Of a DNA stretch of 64,000 nucleotides, positions 1 to 10,690 are shown piece by piece (positions within the stretch are counted from its first letter, which is position 1; each line of letters begins with the position of its first letter). The DNA lies in assembly GCA_039583875.1 (NCBI GenBank), contig CM077150.1:52827451-52891450 (forward strand). The letters run 5' to 3'. The stretch is from Platanthera guangdongensis (lineage: Eukaryota; Streptophyta; Magnoliopsida; Asparagales; Orchidaceae). The notes under the pieces were generated by a model. It was not told where the DNA came from, ran no database searches, and was given only the letters and a program-made list of their open reading frames with translations. Both the position numbers and the translations under genes were made by a program.

Positions 1-2179
1 GAATCGAGTACTTGGTATGATGTGCCTCGTACAACAATTCCACCAGCAAATTGCCCACGCTTGGGACGCACAGACGACCGTCTTTCCAATGCAATCCATC
101 CTCAACAACAAATTGGGAATTTGACCCATCCAAAGCCTTTATCATGAGTTGCTTCATGCGGCCATCCAAATCTAAAGCCTGCCGAATCCGATCAGCCAGG
201 TCACACTGAACTTCAGTCCAGTTCAATAGCGCTTCAGCACTTGACTGCTTGTCTACGCAAGAGATCTCTAATGCCTGCAACTCCCGAACCAACCGCTCAT
301 CATGGACCGACAGCCAATTATCTTGAGCTGGGTCCCGACGACTCAATGCGTCCGCAACCACATTGCCTTTCGCAGGCACATAATGGATCTTGAACGTGTA
401 GTCCCCCAGGAACTCCATCTATATCCTCTATCACATGTTTATATCTTTCTGATCCAACAAGTATTTCAGGCTCTTATGGTCGGTATAGATATCGACCTTC
501 ACACCATACAAATAGTGCCTCCATAGATTCAAGGCAAAAATCACGGCCGCTAACTCCAAGTCATGGACTGGATAATTCCTCTCATGCACTTTCAGCTGCA
601 GCGAGCCATACGCTATCACACTTCCACGCTACAGTAGGACACAACCCAGTCCACTGCCCGAAACATCGCTGTAGATCTTAAAACCTTCGGTCCCACTCGG
701 CGAACTCAGCACAGGTGCTGTGTCAACCGAAACTTCAACTCCTCAAAAGATTGTGCGCACTCTAGCGTCCAAATGAACTTCTGCTCTTTCCTCGTCAAAG
801 TCGTGAGGGGTAGCGCTATCCGCTAGAAGTTCTCCACGAAACGCCTGTAGTAGCCGGCAAGCCCCAGAAAACTTCGGACTTCCGCTACCGTAGACAACAC
901 AGGCCACTCTTGTATCACAACAATCTTCGCTGGATCCACCGCAATTCCCTCTCCATTGACTATATGACCAAGGAACGCCACTGAGGATAACCAAAATTCA
1001 CATTTGGAGAACTTGGTGTACAATTGATTCCTCCTCAGCGTCTCCAACACCAAATGCAGATACTTGAAGTGATCCTCCTCACTCTGCGAGTACACCAATA
1101 TGTCATCGATGAAGACGATCACACAGTGGTCTAAGTACTCCCTGAAAGTCATGTTCATTAAATCCATGAACACCGACGGCAAATTAGTCAGCCCAAACAG
1201 CATGACCGTAAACTCATAATGCCCGTATCTCGTACTAAAATGTCTTAGGGATATCCTCTCTCTTTATCCTCAGCTGATAATAATCGGACTTAAGATCCAA
1301 TTTAGAGTACACCGTTGACCCGACTAACTGATCGAACAGATCATCAATCCTCGGGATCGGGTACTTGTTCTTCTCCGTTAGCTTGTACAACTCCCGATAA
1401 TCAATACAAAGTGTCAAGCTTCCGTCCTTCTTCTTAACAAAAAGGACCGGTGCGCTCCAAGGCGACGAACTTGGATGCACATACCCTTTCTCCAACAACT
1501 CTTGAAGTTGCACCTTCAGCTCCGCCATTTCCTTAGGCGCTAGCCGATACGGAGAGCGTGACACAGGTTTTGCACATGGCACTAGCTCAATCGTGAAATC
1601 TATCTCCCGTTGAGGTGGGGCTCCAGGAAGATCGACAGGGAACACATCAGGGTACTCAGCTACCACTGAAATACTATCCAACGTAGGCATAGGCTTTGCA
1701 ACCTCCACTAGCGTAAAGAACAGCTCTACACCAGCACAAACCTCCTTCACCACTTGAAGAGCAGACATCAAAGTCTTGCTTGACCCTTTCAAGCCCATAA
1801 AAGTCGTCTCACGACCTGTTACAAACTTGACTTCCTTGCGACCGCAATCAATATAGGCTTGCTGCTCCGAAAGCCAGTCCATACCAAATATAACGTCGAA
1901 CTCCACCAACGGTAGTAACGACGCTTGCAGATCGAACTCTTGATTCCCAATGCGAATCTTAACACCGCAGATTTTATCCGCGCGCATTGAACACCCATTC
2001 AGTAACAAAACATCCAACTTGTCCTTCGCCATCGAAGAAGGTAATCCGATTTGCGATATGAATCCTTCGGACAAAAAAGGAGTGTGAAGCTCCTATATCA
2101 AAGAGTGCTCTCGCCGGATTATCACAAATCAAAACAAATCCTGTCACCACATCCGCTTGCTTGGTGGCCTCCTGCTGAC
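1..2179 (-). pseudogene. Tekay-A pol: protease, RT, RNase H and integrase N-terminus
   Basis: Minus-strand order: an aspartic protease core (FDIGASHSF near 2100; the family normally has DTGAS, so T is replaced by I), RT (2074-823) with the intact catalytic box FIDDILVYS near 1090-1120, RNase H (about 800-430, with [10 protein letters not shown]), and the integrase zinc-binding start (LLYEAHHTKYS) at the window edge. Frameshifts break the frame after DIGASHSF at an A/T run near 2072, at about 1235 just after the RT motif EDIPKTF, and in the RT-RNase H connection (about 740-830). The polyprotein would copy RNA to cDNA and integrate it, but this copy cannot make an intact product. It is continuous with gag at VVTGFVLIC (about 2135), where Tekay-B carries a 78-bp insert. 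Confidence 0.88.
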
Positions 2180-3283
2180 CAAGATTATAAACTTTAGGTT
2201 GAGCCGGAGCATAATGGGACGCGGTTGGAATCCACGCCTTGCCCTTCTCTCATAAGTTGCTCCCGGCTTCCTCTCGGACTTGGGACGTCCGCTCTAGCTG
2301 TCACGGCCAAAGTTCACCATCTTTCCACAAGTAAAGCATGCGCCCGTGGTTCGACCCGTAGTCGCCTCAGAAGCACCAGAAGAAGGAGTTGGACCCGAAT
2401 TCCTAGCCTTCTTAAAGAACTTACGGTACCCAGACTTTGAGGTAGTCGGCACCTTGAACTCAGTCTTCTTATCACCAGAGCTTTTCTTTGCTTGCACATT
2501 CTTCAAGTCCTCCAAAGACCGGGTCGTGTTGACCAGGGTCAAGAAGCCCTTTGTCATCGGCCCCGAGAGTAGTAGCCTTAAGTCATCTCGTAGACCTTCG
2601 TATAAATGGTTGGTCTTACGCTCCTCATCCGCGAACATAGAGCTAGCATACCGACCCAATCGAGTAAACTCGTGGAGATACTCATCCACACTACTCTCTC
2701 CTTGCACCAACCTTTGGAACTCATTCTCCAATGCTATCCTCTGAGCCGAAGGGAGGTACCTTTCCAAGAATAGTATCGAGAACTCCTCCATCGAGACGTC
2801 CGTAAGTTGCCTTCCTCTCAAGAGATGCAGCTCTAAACCTTCCCACCACAGCCTCGCATCCCCGTCCAACAGGAATGTAGCTATAATGGTCATCTGCCAC
2901 TCCTCCATTTCAGTAGCCGTCAGGACTCTCTTCACTCAGAAGAGCCAGTCTTCAACTTGAGATGGGGTTCCCAACCCCGAGAATACAGGAGGATTAAAGC
3001 TCATAATGTGCTTGAGCTGCCTTTCTGTTGCTCTCCTCGGCACTAAAGGCTCCACTACTACCTGCTCTACCCTTCTTGGTTCATCCCTTTGAAGCGGTAC
3101 CTGCTCCATCATAGGAGCGGGCTGCTGCATTTGCCTTGCAGGCTGCGCATTGATAATGGAAAACACTGCTTTGGCAACCAATCGTATGGTTTCAGCCGAG
3201 GGAGGTGTCGTAGGAGCATCATTCGGTGCACTGCTAGCCTCAGAAACTGGGCATTCTGACGGCCCTGCACCGCTTCTGGTCAC
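2180..3283 (-). pseudogene. Tekay-A gag
   Basis: This is retrotransposon Gag, the capsid-like protein that packages element RNA. The frame opens at 3283 with GTG, not ATG, and has an in-frame TAG directly upstream, so the true start is unclear; the same is true of Tekay-B. The conserved gag core (RLWWEGLEL, SRLF-type segments, LVQGESSVDEY) lies at 2940-2560. One stop interrupts the frame at 2936-2938 (WLF-stop-VKRV where Tekay-B reads WLSHVKRV). The zinc knuckle near 2320 is damaged: it reads CFTCGKMVNFGRDS then a stop, so the His and last Cys of the CCHC pattern are lost. The rest of gag then runs on into protease. Confidence 0.85.
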
Positions 3284-3489
3284 CTATAGTTGTACAAAAC
3301 CTCATTAAACGACCAAACAAAATTACAAAATGCAATTATAGGAACACGCAGGTTCCTCAAACACGTGTATTTTCATTCCTAAGTGGACATTCATGAGTTC
3401 TTTTAATGTTATCACGATGACGCACACACATGTGCTCACCACCCATTAAAAAGAATTCACCCACGAATTCATTTTAAGCCTGACCGAAA

Positions 3490-3509
3490 CTAGTAGTTTG
3501 ATACCAAAT
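3490..3509 (-). other. Tekay-A primer binding site (initiator Met tRNA type)
   Basis: Just inside the LTR, the minus strand reads TGGTATCAAACTA. The first eight bases match the usual plant initiator-tRNA-Met primer site TGGTATCAGAGC, followed by divergence. Confidence 0.75.
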
Positions 3510-5606
3510 TGTAACACCCCCTATCCGTCGCATAGCATATAGCAGTAGGTCCGGCCGGGGCCCGACGCCATATACCACAGACAGACCGGGTGGTTACTCA
3601 ATGGAATACCATCCAACTAATAGCCAACGTCCTACACAGAGTCATTCTAGCGGAAGCAATTATTAAAAGTTGCAAATTAAATAACCCAGCCACAAGCATG
3701 AATGTCCACTACAAAACCCAATAGGAATGAAGTACAATACACAAGTACAATGACCTTAAGGCCTTATAATTATTTACTCGAATAAAATGTGTCTTCCATA
3801 CCACGGCACGCATGCCGGTTACATATGAATAAAATAAGTAAACACTCAAAATTTGTCCTCCGAGGGCCGACTCAGCACTTGGGATTTAGCCCGCTATTTA
3901 CCGCTCGCCTCCGCAGCACCTGCAAGCAACAATCAGCCGCAACAATGACAAACAAAAGCAACGGTCAGCTATGCTGACCAAATTATAACGATCCCGCCCC
4001 CATAATCGGGGCAGCGATGCTCTTTCCATGTACTTTGTTAGCATTACCATGCAGTATAGTGAATAAATACTTCATCACAGGAATGGGCACACACGACCTC
4101 ACACCCGTGCTCTCAGGGTATATTCTCGGTGAACCGGTCAACGTCACGTCAATTTAAGTCATAGAGGTCTCGGTCTCGCTGTGACCGCCACTAGAACCAA
4201 TCTTGCGAGCATTTTGTCTTCCCGACATGGGTCACGTCAAAAATTAAAAAGATTCAAGACCCTCATCTATGCCCGGCCCCCCTCTAGGTGTTTAGGTACA
4301 ATAGCGGGTCTTTACGGTTCCGCCTGACCCATTGCTCACACCGCAATGTCAATTTAAGCCATATGCGCGGGTCAAACCTTCCCGAGTCCCATTTCCATCA
4401 AACACTTCACATAACCCAGTTATGTTCAAGTTGGCTCCCAGGCCACCATGTTGGCAGAATCACGCATCTGCCCAATTTTTTGGGTGCACCTTGGAGTTAT
4501 TCTCTAAGGCTCCATGTTGCAATCTACCACATAGAAAACCCGAAAAATAACCATTCACGCGGAGTCTTCTCCGGCCATTCATGCAATGCAACATCACCGA
4601 TCCAGACCAACTTGTCTGGGTAGGCTTCACACATCATGCCTATGTCAGATTCTCGATTACGGACTCTACAGGTACACAACGAGGACTATTCATGTCTACC
4701 CGAAGGAACGCCTTAACTCACCGCAAACTCGCGAGAGCGGGCTTCCTATGCAAATGAAAAGAGGACTTCACATGTCATAGGATGAGAATCGTTATCCTAG
4801 AATTTTTCCTTGGCGCCATGGAAATGTATGCAGATGAAAAGCACCGCAATCTCCTTGCCTCCATAGATCCGAAGTCGACTCACGATTTGGGGCTCCGAAG
4901 CTTCGCCGGTGACCGGATCTAGCCTCCTTATTCTTCCTTGCTCTCCCCTCTCTCTAGAACTTTAGAAAGAGATTGAGTAAGAGAAATGAGGGCTTTGAAA
5001 CCCTATTCCAGGTTATATCCCAGCAAGAACAAGCCCCAGCCGTCGGATCCAAAAATAAGGAAACGAACGGCCACGATTCACCATTGAAATCCAAAATCTG
5101 GGTCGAACATGGCCTGTGACACGCCCATGTCCAGGGCCGTGTTCCCCATTCGTCGTCAAAACTGACACGTCCCGAAAAGAACACGGGCACCCGACACACC
5201 CATGTCAAACTTGACACACCCGTGTCATCCAGAACATGGCCGTGTACTATGCCGTGTTACTCTATCGACACAGGACCAACACCAACCCGAGAAGATCATG
5301 GGTCTTGGACATGCCCGTGTCCCATTTGAGATGCCCGTGTCTACCTGACACGACCCGTGTGCCGACCCCGTGTATCAACCACGCCACAGTCCAGCTTTAA
5401 CCCGTGAAGGGCACGACCTGTGATAAGGCCGTGTTCGCTACTTGACGATCATCGACTCCAAAATTTATCGACCTCTCGGCCAGATCGTCGACCCGAGCAC
5501 GACACACCCTAGGACACGCCCGTGTCCCAGGACGTGGGACCCCTGCCAAATTCCAAACTTGGCTCGAAACGCCACCCGTCGCTCTTTTGAGTTTCGGGGC
5601 ATTACA
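3510..5606 (-). repeat. Tekay-A LTR (2.1 kb)
   Basis: Bounded on the plus strand by TGTAACACCCC and CGGGGCATTACA, with the same terminal pattern as the Tekay-B LTRs and the solo LTR. The part near 5100-5530 is crowded with copies of a dyad motif related to GACACGCCCGTGTC and GGCCGTGT. At 4275-4303 it carries a short patch (CCTCTAGGTG then TTTAGGTACA after a C-run) that closely resembles the end of the SIRE-2 LTR and is not in the other Tekay LTRs. Confidence 0.9.
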
Positions 5607-7668
5607 CGAATGGTCTAAGGTATGCGAGGAAGCGTTCCAAACCTTAAGAGGCAGCTGACCCAGGCTCCGCTACTCTAGGGACTGAAAGAGGGGAAAGATC
5701 TATCCATGTACCTTAGAGTTGGGTCGAGGCCTTGAGCTCTGTCTTAGTCCTAGAAGAGGGGAAGAAACAACTACTCATCTATTACGTGAGCAGGGTCTTG
5801 AGGAAGGCGGAGCTCCGATACCTGATTTTAGAGAAGTTGGCTTTTGCCCTAGTTATCTCGGCTCATAGGCTCCGACCATACTTCCAGACACACTCTATCC
5901 GAGTGGTGACTGACCATACCCTCCACAACATCTTTGAGGGGGTGGAGCATTCGAGAAGGTTGGCGAAGTGGTCGGTGGATCTTAGTGAAATTGATATAAC
6001 TTTTGTTCCCCGAATCTTGATCAAGGCTCAAGCGATGGCCGACTTCCTGGATGATTATGTGGTCGAGGTGGCGGAGGTGGAGCTCACTCGCCCGGTTCCT
6101 TGGAAGGTGATGGTAGATGTAGCCTCGGGAAGGCATTCCTTAGGGGTAGGAGTGATCCTGGGGAGCCCCCAGGGAACAAAGATTAAGCAGACGGTGGTCG
6201 TTCACTTCCCCATTACCAACAACCAGACGAAGTATGTGGCGGTAATAGTGGGGCTTTGTTTGCAAGGGAGTTGTGGGTGAATAATGTGGAAGTGCTCATG
6301 GATTCTATGGTGGTGGCCTCTCAGATAAACGAGGAGTTTGAGGCTAGAGAGCTCACTCTCCAATTGTATCTAGCCAAGGTAAAGGGTGTTATCGGCATGT
6401 TCCAAACATTCTCCATTTGACATGTGCCGCGGGAGGAGAACAAGCAGGTAGATTAATTGGGCAAGCATGGACCCCGGGTGGGGGAACCATCACCGACCTT
6501 TTCCGCCCCTCTATTGAAGAAGGAGAGCTGATGGAGGTAAACCAATGCCCTTCGTGGATAGACCCTTTCGTCGGCTTCTTTTCCATATGTGAGTTACCGG
6601 AAGGCCTGGACAAGAAGTGTTTCAAGCACAAGTTGGCATACTATATTATGCGTGACGGGAAGTTGTATCGCAAGACCCTCTTAGGACTCCTAACACGTTG
6701 TGTGGCCGAGGGGGAGGTCCAGAGGACCATGGAAGAAGTTCATGTTGTGGAATGCGGGACTCACTCGGGGAGCAGGACCATGGAAGGGAGGATAGTGAGG
6801 CAAGGGTTCATTTGGTCAACCATAGGTCGGGATGCCGCCGAGTTTGCAAAGAAGTGCCAACTGTTCGCCCCGCTCCAGCTACTACCATCTCAAAGACTAA
6901 GGAGCATCACTGCGACTTGTCCCTTCATCATTTGAGGAATGGACCTGGTAGGGCCCTTCCCTCAGGCCAGTGGGCAGAGGAGGTTCTTATTGGTGATGAT
7001 AGATTATTTTTATAAGTGGTTGGAGGTGAAGGCACTGGTCTAGATGACCTCCCAGGTGGTTCGTAATTTTGTGTGGGGGGAGATCATCTGTCGGCATGGG
7101 TTGCCTCAAGCCATTGTCACAGACAATGGGCAGCATTTCTCCAGCGCTGAGTTTATCAATTTCTGTGGATAGCTTGGGATTGATATCATGTTCGCGTCGG
7201 TCCATCACCCCAGGAGCAACGGGCAGCTGGAGGCGTCAAATAAGATCATTGTGAACTTGCTAAAAAAGAAGGTGGAGAACTTGAAGGGGAGCTGGGTAGA
7301 GCAGCTCCTTTCAGTCCTATGGGGCCTCATAACTATTCCCAATACGGCCACAAGAGAGACCCCATTCAAGCTCTCTCATGGCTGTGAGGTTGTGCTCCCA
7401 ATAGAATTTGAGGTCCGAACACATTGGGTAGTTGAGGAGGTACAAGGAAGAGAGGAATGGAGAGCCGAGAATGAGGGCGAGCTGTGACTTTCCTTTGATC
7501 TAGCGGAGGAACTTCGAGATGTGGCTGCTGTCAGGCAGGACGAAATTAAGCAGCAGATGGCCAAGTACTTTGACAAGTATGTCAGGGTCAAGCAGTTCAC
7601 AGAAGGGGACTTGGTCCTCAAGAAGGTAGATGCTGCAGGAAGATCAGCGGCCGTGGGGAACCTCAACC
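5607..7668 (+). pseudogene. Tat-H pol: RT end, RNase H, second RNase H, integrase (gypsy, Tat lineage)
   Basis: The order is RT thumb and retroviral RNase H (5607-6050; YFQTHSIRVVTDH, then KWSVDLSEIDITFVP), a second RNase H (about 6090-6270; KVMVDVASGRHSLGVGV), the integrase zinc-binding region (about 6590-6870) and the integrase core (6938-7480). In the integrase the catalytic residues read D in MDLVGPFP, D in IVTDNGQHFS and E in NGQLEASNK. Two RNase H domains in tandem mark the Tat/Ogre/Retand group of plant gypsy elements. The second RNase H reads VDVAS where the family usually has VDGAS. Stops and frameshifts are frequent (for example near 6280, 7045 and 7170). The integrase stops abruptly at GNLN where Copia-K begins; its continuation is inverted at 9930-10079. 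Confidence 0.88.
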
Positions 7669-8254
7669 TGTGAAAAAGTGCTGAGTAAACAGACAAGAGG
7701 TAAATAACTGCAAATTTATTGCGCCAAAAGATAAACAATACATAGGTATGCCCACATATTTATAGAAAATGGGGGAGAAGAGGGAATACAATAAGAGATG
7801 TCGGACTAAATAAGTATCCGCGCGGTTATGCGGCTTACCACTATCAAACCACAATACTGTACAAAGGATTGCTAACTACCAGACCGTCTGCTAGCCGCCA
7901 GGCTGCCACTTCTAGCCTCCAGACCGCCTGCTAGCCGCCTAACTCCAATGCTAGTTACCTGAACACTTATGCAGTAAGCCACCAGATTGCTGATGCAGAA
8001 AGCCACCAGACCGCTGCTGCTGTAAGCCACCAGACCGCTGCTGCGGCTAACTGTCAGACCGCTGTTGTGGCAAGCCACCAGACCGTTGTTGCTGTAAGCC
8101 ACCAGACTGCTGCTGCTAACTATCAGCCCTCTACTGCTAACTGTCAGACCACTGCTGCTGCAAGCCACCAGATAACCAGACCGTTGCTGCCAACTGCCAG
8201 ACCGCCCGAACAACTAGCCGCCCGACTAAACAACCAAACTGCCAATTTCTAACA
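7669..8254 (-). repeat. Copia-K LTR, left copy (586 bp)
   Basis: On the plus strand it starts TGTGAAAAAG and ends TTTCTAACA. It is followed by CTCCCACTC, which on the minus strand is a polypurine tract (GAGTGGGAG) just before the LTR, so this is the 3' LTR of a minus-strand Copia element. CAACC (7664-7668) precedes it. A minus-strand TATAAATA lies at 7757-7764. Positions 7930-8200 carry an internal minisatellite of about 25-30 bp with the core GGTCTGGTGGCTT on the minus strand. Long open frames here arise from that repeat. Confidence 0.82.
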
Positions 8255-8311
8255 CTCCCACTCAAGTTGCAACATATATATTTACCATGCCTAGCTTGCT
8301 ACAAAACTCAT
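8255..8311 (-). other. Copia-K internal stub with polypurine tract
   Basis: On the minus strand this reads GCTAGGCATGGTAAATATATAT and then the polypurine tract that borders the LTR, the usual 3' end of a Copia internal region. The Copia sequence stops near 8311, which I take as one inversion breakpoint. From 8312 to 8456 I see nothing I can name. Confidence 0.5.
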
Positions 8312-8456
8312 GTAGGAGTGATCCTGGGGCCATCCGAGGTGCCCATACAGATGCAGTCACTTGTGGGCAATATGCTGAAATTTTTAGAAGCCACGCACAC
8401 TTCTGCCATCATGGTTTCGGGATAATTAGACTGTACTCAAGGCAGAGGCGGAACCT

Positions 8457-8787
8457 ACCAATATCCGGCCAAACCGATACGCACATATGCAGAAGGCTGA
8501 GATAGAGCACATCGTTCGAGAGATGCTCGATGAGGGAATCGGCCGGCCTAGCACGAGCTCATTCTCGGCCACGAACATTCTTGTCAAGAAGATGGATGGG
8601 TCGTGGCGGTTTTTTGTGGACTACCGTGCACTAAACAGTGACACCCAAAGGATAAGTTTCTGATTCCATTGATTGAAGAACTGTTGGACGAGCTACACAG
8701 AGCGACGCAGTTCACCAAGCTTGATCTATGGTCGGGCTACTACCAGATCCTTATGTGGGAAGAAGACATCCACAAGACGGCCAGACC
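8457..8787 (+). pseudogene. Ty3/gypsy reverse transcriptase fragment
   Basis: It reads RPNRYAHMQKAEIEHIV, then STSSFSATNILVKKMDGSWRFFVDYRALN, after a frameshift [15 protein letters not shown] and [12 protein letters not shown], up to EDIHKTA. This is the N-terminal part of a gypsy RT, upstream of the catalytic YIDD box. The wording differs from Tekay-A/B and resembles other chromovirus RTs. It stops where the Tat minisatellite starts and is not continuous with any other piece in the window, so it is an orphan fragment. Confidence 0.78.
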
Positions 8788-9856
8788 TTCCAGCTAGTGG
8801 GAGCCTAGCAGTGGGATCTTCTCAGGGTCTGGGAGACTCTCTCGAGTGACATCCATCCCTGATAACTAGTGGGAGCCTGACATTTGGATATTCTCAGGGT
8901 CTAGGGCAAACTCTCTCGAGTGACAACTAGCCCTGCCAGCTAGTGGGAGCCTGATAACGGGATCTTCACGGGTACTGGGTAGACTATTTTGAGTGATATC
9001 CTGCCCTGCCAGCTAGTGCGAGCCTGATAGAGGGATCTTCTTGGGGTCTGGGGCAGACTCTCTCAAATGACATCTAGCCCTGTCAGCTAGTGGGAGCCTG
9101 GAAGCGGGATCTTCTCGAGGTCCGGGGCAGACTCTCTCGAGTGACATTTAGCCCTGCCAGCTAGTGGGAGCCTAGTAGCGGGATCTTCTCAAGGTCTGGG
9201 AGGCTCTCTTGAGTGACATCCAGCCCTGCCAGCTAGTGGGAGCCTGACAGTGGGATCTTCTTAGTGTTTAGGGTAGACTCTCTCGAGTTACATCCAGCCC
9301 TGCCAGCTAGTCGGAGCCTGGCATCGGATCTTCACGGGGTCTGGGTAGACTCTTTTGAGTGACATCCAGCCCTGCCAGCTAGTGGGAGCCTGTCAGTGGG
9401 ATCTTCTCAGGGTCTGGGGCAAACTCTCTCGAGTGTCATCCAGCCCTTCCAGCTAGTGGGCTGGCAGCGGTATCTTCTCGGGGTTTGGAGCAGACTCTCT
9501 TGAGTGACATCCATCCCTGCCAGCTAGTGGGAGCCTGACAGTGGGTTCTTCTCGGGGTCTGGGAGACTCTCTCGATTGACATCCAGCCCCGCCAGCTAGT
9601 GGGAGCCTGATAATGGGATCTTCTCGGTATCTAGGTAGACTCGCTCGAGTGACATCCAGTCATGCCATCTAGTGGGAGCCTGACAGCGGGATCTTCTCGG
9701 GGTCTGGGTAGACTCTCTCGAGTGAGATCCAGCCATGACAGCTAGTGGGAGCCTGACAACGGGATCTTCTCGGGGTCTGGGTAGACTCTCTCTAGTGATA
9801 TCCAGCCCTGCCAGCTAGTCGGAGCCTGGCAACGGGATCTTCTCAGGGTCTATTTC
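8788..9856 (-). repeat. 73-bp minisatellite, about 14-15 copies (3' region of Tat-H, inverted)
   Basis: Each unit contains CCAGCTAGTGGGAGCCTG, then GGGATCTTCTCGGGGTC and CTCTCGAGTGACATCCAG, with a period of about 73 bp. Its reverse complement is clearly related to the 76-bp array at 15941-19149 (AGGCTCTCACTAGCTGG and CCCGAGAGGATC). On the minus strand it lies directly after the Tat-H integrase tail (9930-10079), the position where Tat elements are known to carry hypervariable tandem repeats. Confidence 0.9.
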
Positions 9857-9929
9857 ATGAACATCAGCTGCCGCACAAACTTTTGCAAAACGATTTGAAA
9901 GGTGGTGATATCTCATATTTACAAAAGAG

Positions 9930-10079
9930 GATGTTACATACATTGTTCATGGATAGAAACGCTTCAAGTCATCATCGGTCCTAGCGTTACTGAGGGCCTC
10001 ACCCTCCATATTCTGGAGGCGATACCCCCCTGACCTCAATAGCTTTTTGACAATGTATAGACCTTCCCAGTTTGGGTTG
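9930..10079 (-). pseudogene. Tat-H integrase C-terminal tail, inverted
   Basis: The minus strand translates to NPNWEGLYIVKKLLRSGGY and then LQNMEGEALSNARTDDDLKRFYP, the conserved end of Tat integrase. It begins exactly where the plus-strand copy ends: 7660-7668 encodes GNLN and this piece begins N-PNWEG. The shared CAACC (7664-7668 and, reversed, 10075-10079) is the duplicated Copia-K target. These bases are therefore the missing end of Tat-H, turned round. From 9857 to 9929 there is only AT-rich spacer. Confidence 0.85.
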
Positions 10080-10370
10080 TGTTAGAAATTCACGGTTTGG
10101 TTGTCTAGTTGTTTGGGCGGTCTGTCGGTTGGCAACATCGGTCTGGTTGTCTAGTGGCTTGTCTTAGCAGCAGCGGTCTGGTGGCTTGCCGCAGCAGCAG
10201 TCTGACATATAGCAACAACGATCGGGTGGCTTACCGTAGCAGTGGTCTGGTGGCTTGCCACAGTAACGGTGTGATTGTTAGCCTCAACAGTGGTCTGGTG
10301 GCTTACCGTAACAACGGTCTGGTGGCTTGCCACAATTATATGTTATTATTGGACAACTAGAAACCAAACT
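10080..10370 (+). repeat. Copia-K LTR, right copy, inverted and truncated
   Basis: It starts TGTTAGAAATT, the reverse complement of the 8254 end of the left LTR, and carries the same GGTCTGGTGGCTTGCC minisatellite. About 290 of 586 bp are present, then the sequence changes to Tat-G LTR. GGTTG (10075-10079) directly before it is the inverted target duplication. Confidence 0.78.
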
Positions 10371-10667
10371 GCCAGGTGAGCCAGGGGCCCCTGTCGGACA
10401 TTCCTGGTTATGGGTTATTATTATTCCATTGCTTCTGCTAGAATATGGCTCTGTGTTAGGTTACATAGATGTTTGGTTTCATTTAGTATGCCATCGTCTG
10501 TTCATGTAATATGGCTAGGGGCCCCTGTCGGACCCTTTGTTATATTCTTTATGACGGGCATGGTGTTACACAACTGTTTTTTTTTGACTATTTGTGTGCC
10601 CGGTCGGACTCCGAACTAAGGCGGTCTGTTTCTTCAGACCATGGAAAAACCGGGTGATCTGCAATAG
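10371..10667 (+). repeat. Tat-G LTR, 3' part
   Basis: This stretch precedes a TGGCGCC-type primer site and so is the end (R/U5) of a Tat LTR. It contains two copies of GGGGCCCCTGTCGGAC (near 10385 and 10510). The LTR start is missing. No coding sequence is supported here. Confidence 0.55.
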
Positions 10668-10669
10668 TT

Positions 10670-10690
10670 TGGCGCCATCCATGAGAAAGT
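10670..10690 (+). other. Tat-G primer binding site
   Basis: TGGCGCCATCCATGAG follows the LTR end. TGGCGCC is the usual opening of primer sites in plant Tat and Athila elements. I do not assign the tRNA. Confidence 0.6.

Larger units (their letters stand above)
1..5606 (-). mobile_element. Tekay-A: Ty3/gypsy chromovirus, right (5') part, truncated by the window edge
   Basis: Read on the minus strand the order is LTR (3510-5606), primer site, gag, protease, RT, RNase H and the start of integrase, which runs off base 1. The proteins match the internal region of Tekay-B at 19155-39831, whose integrase tail carries a Tekay-type chromodomain, so this copy is placed in the same family. The element ends in TTACA at 5606 and is followed by CGAAT (5607-5611), the expected 5-bp target duplication; its partner lies outside the window. 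It is inserted in the RT/RNase H part of Tat-H. It is decayed, with several frameshifts and stops. Confidence 0.9.
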
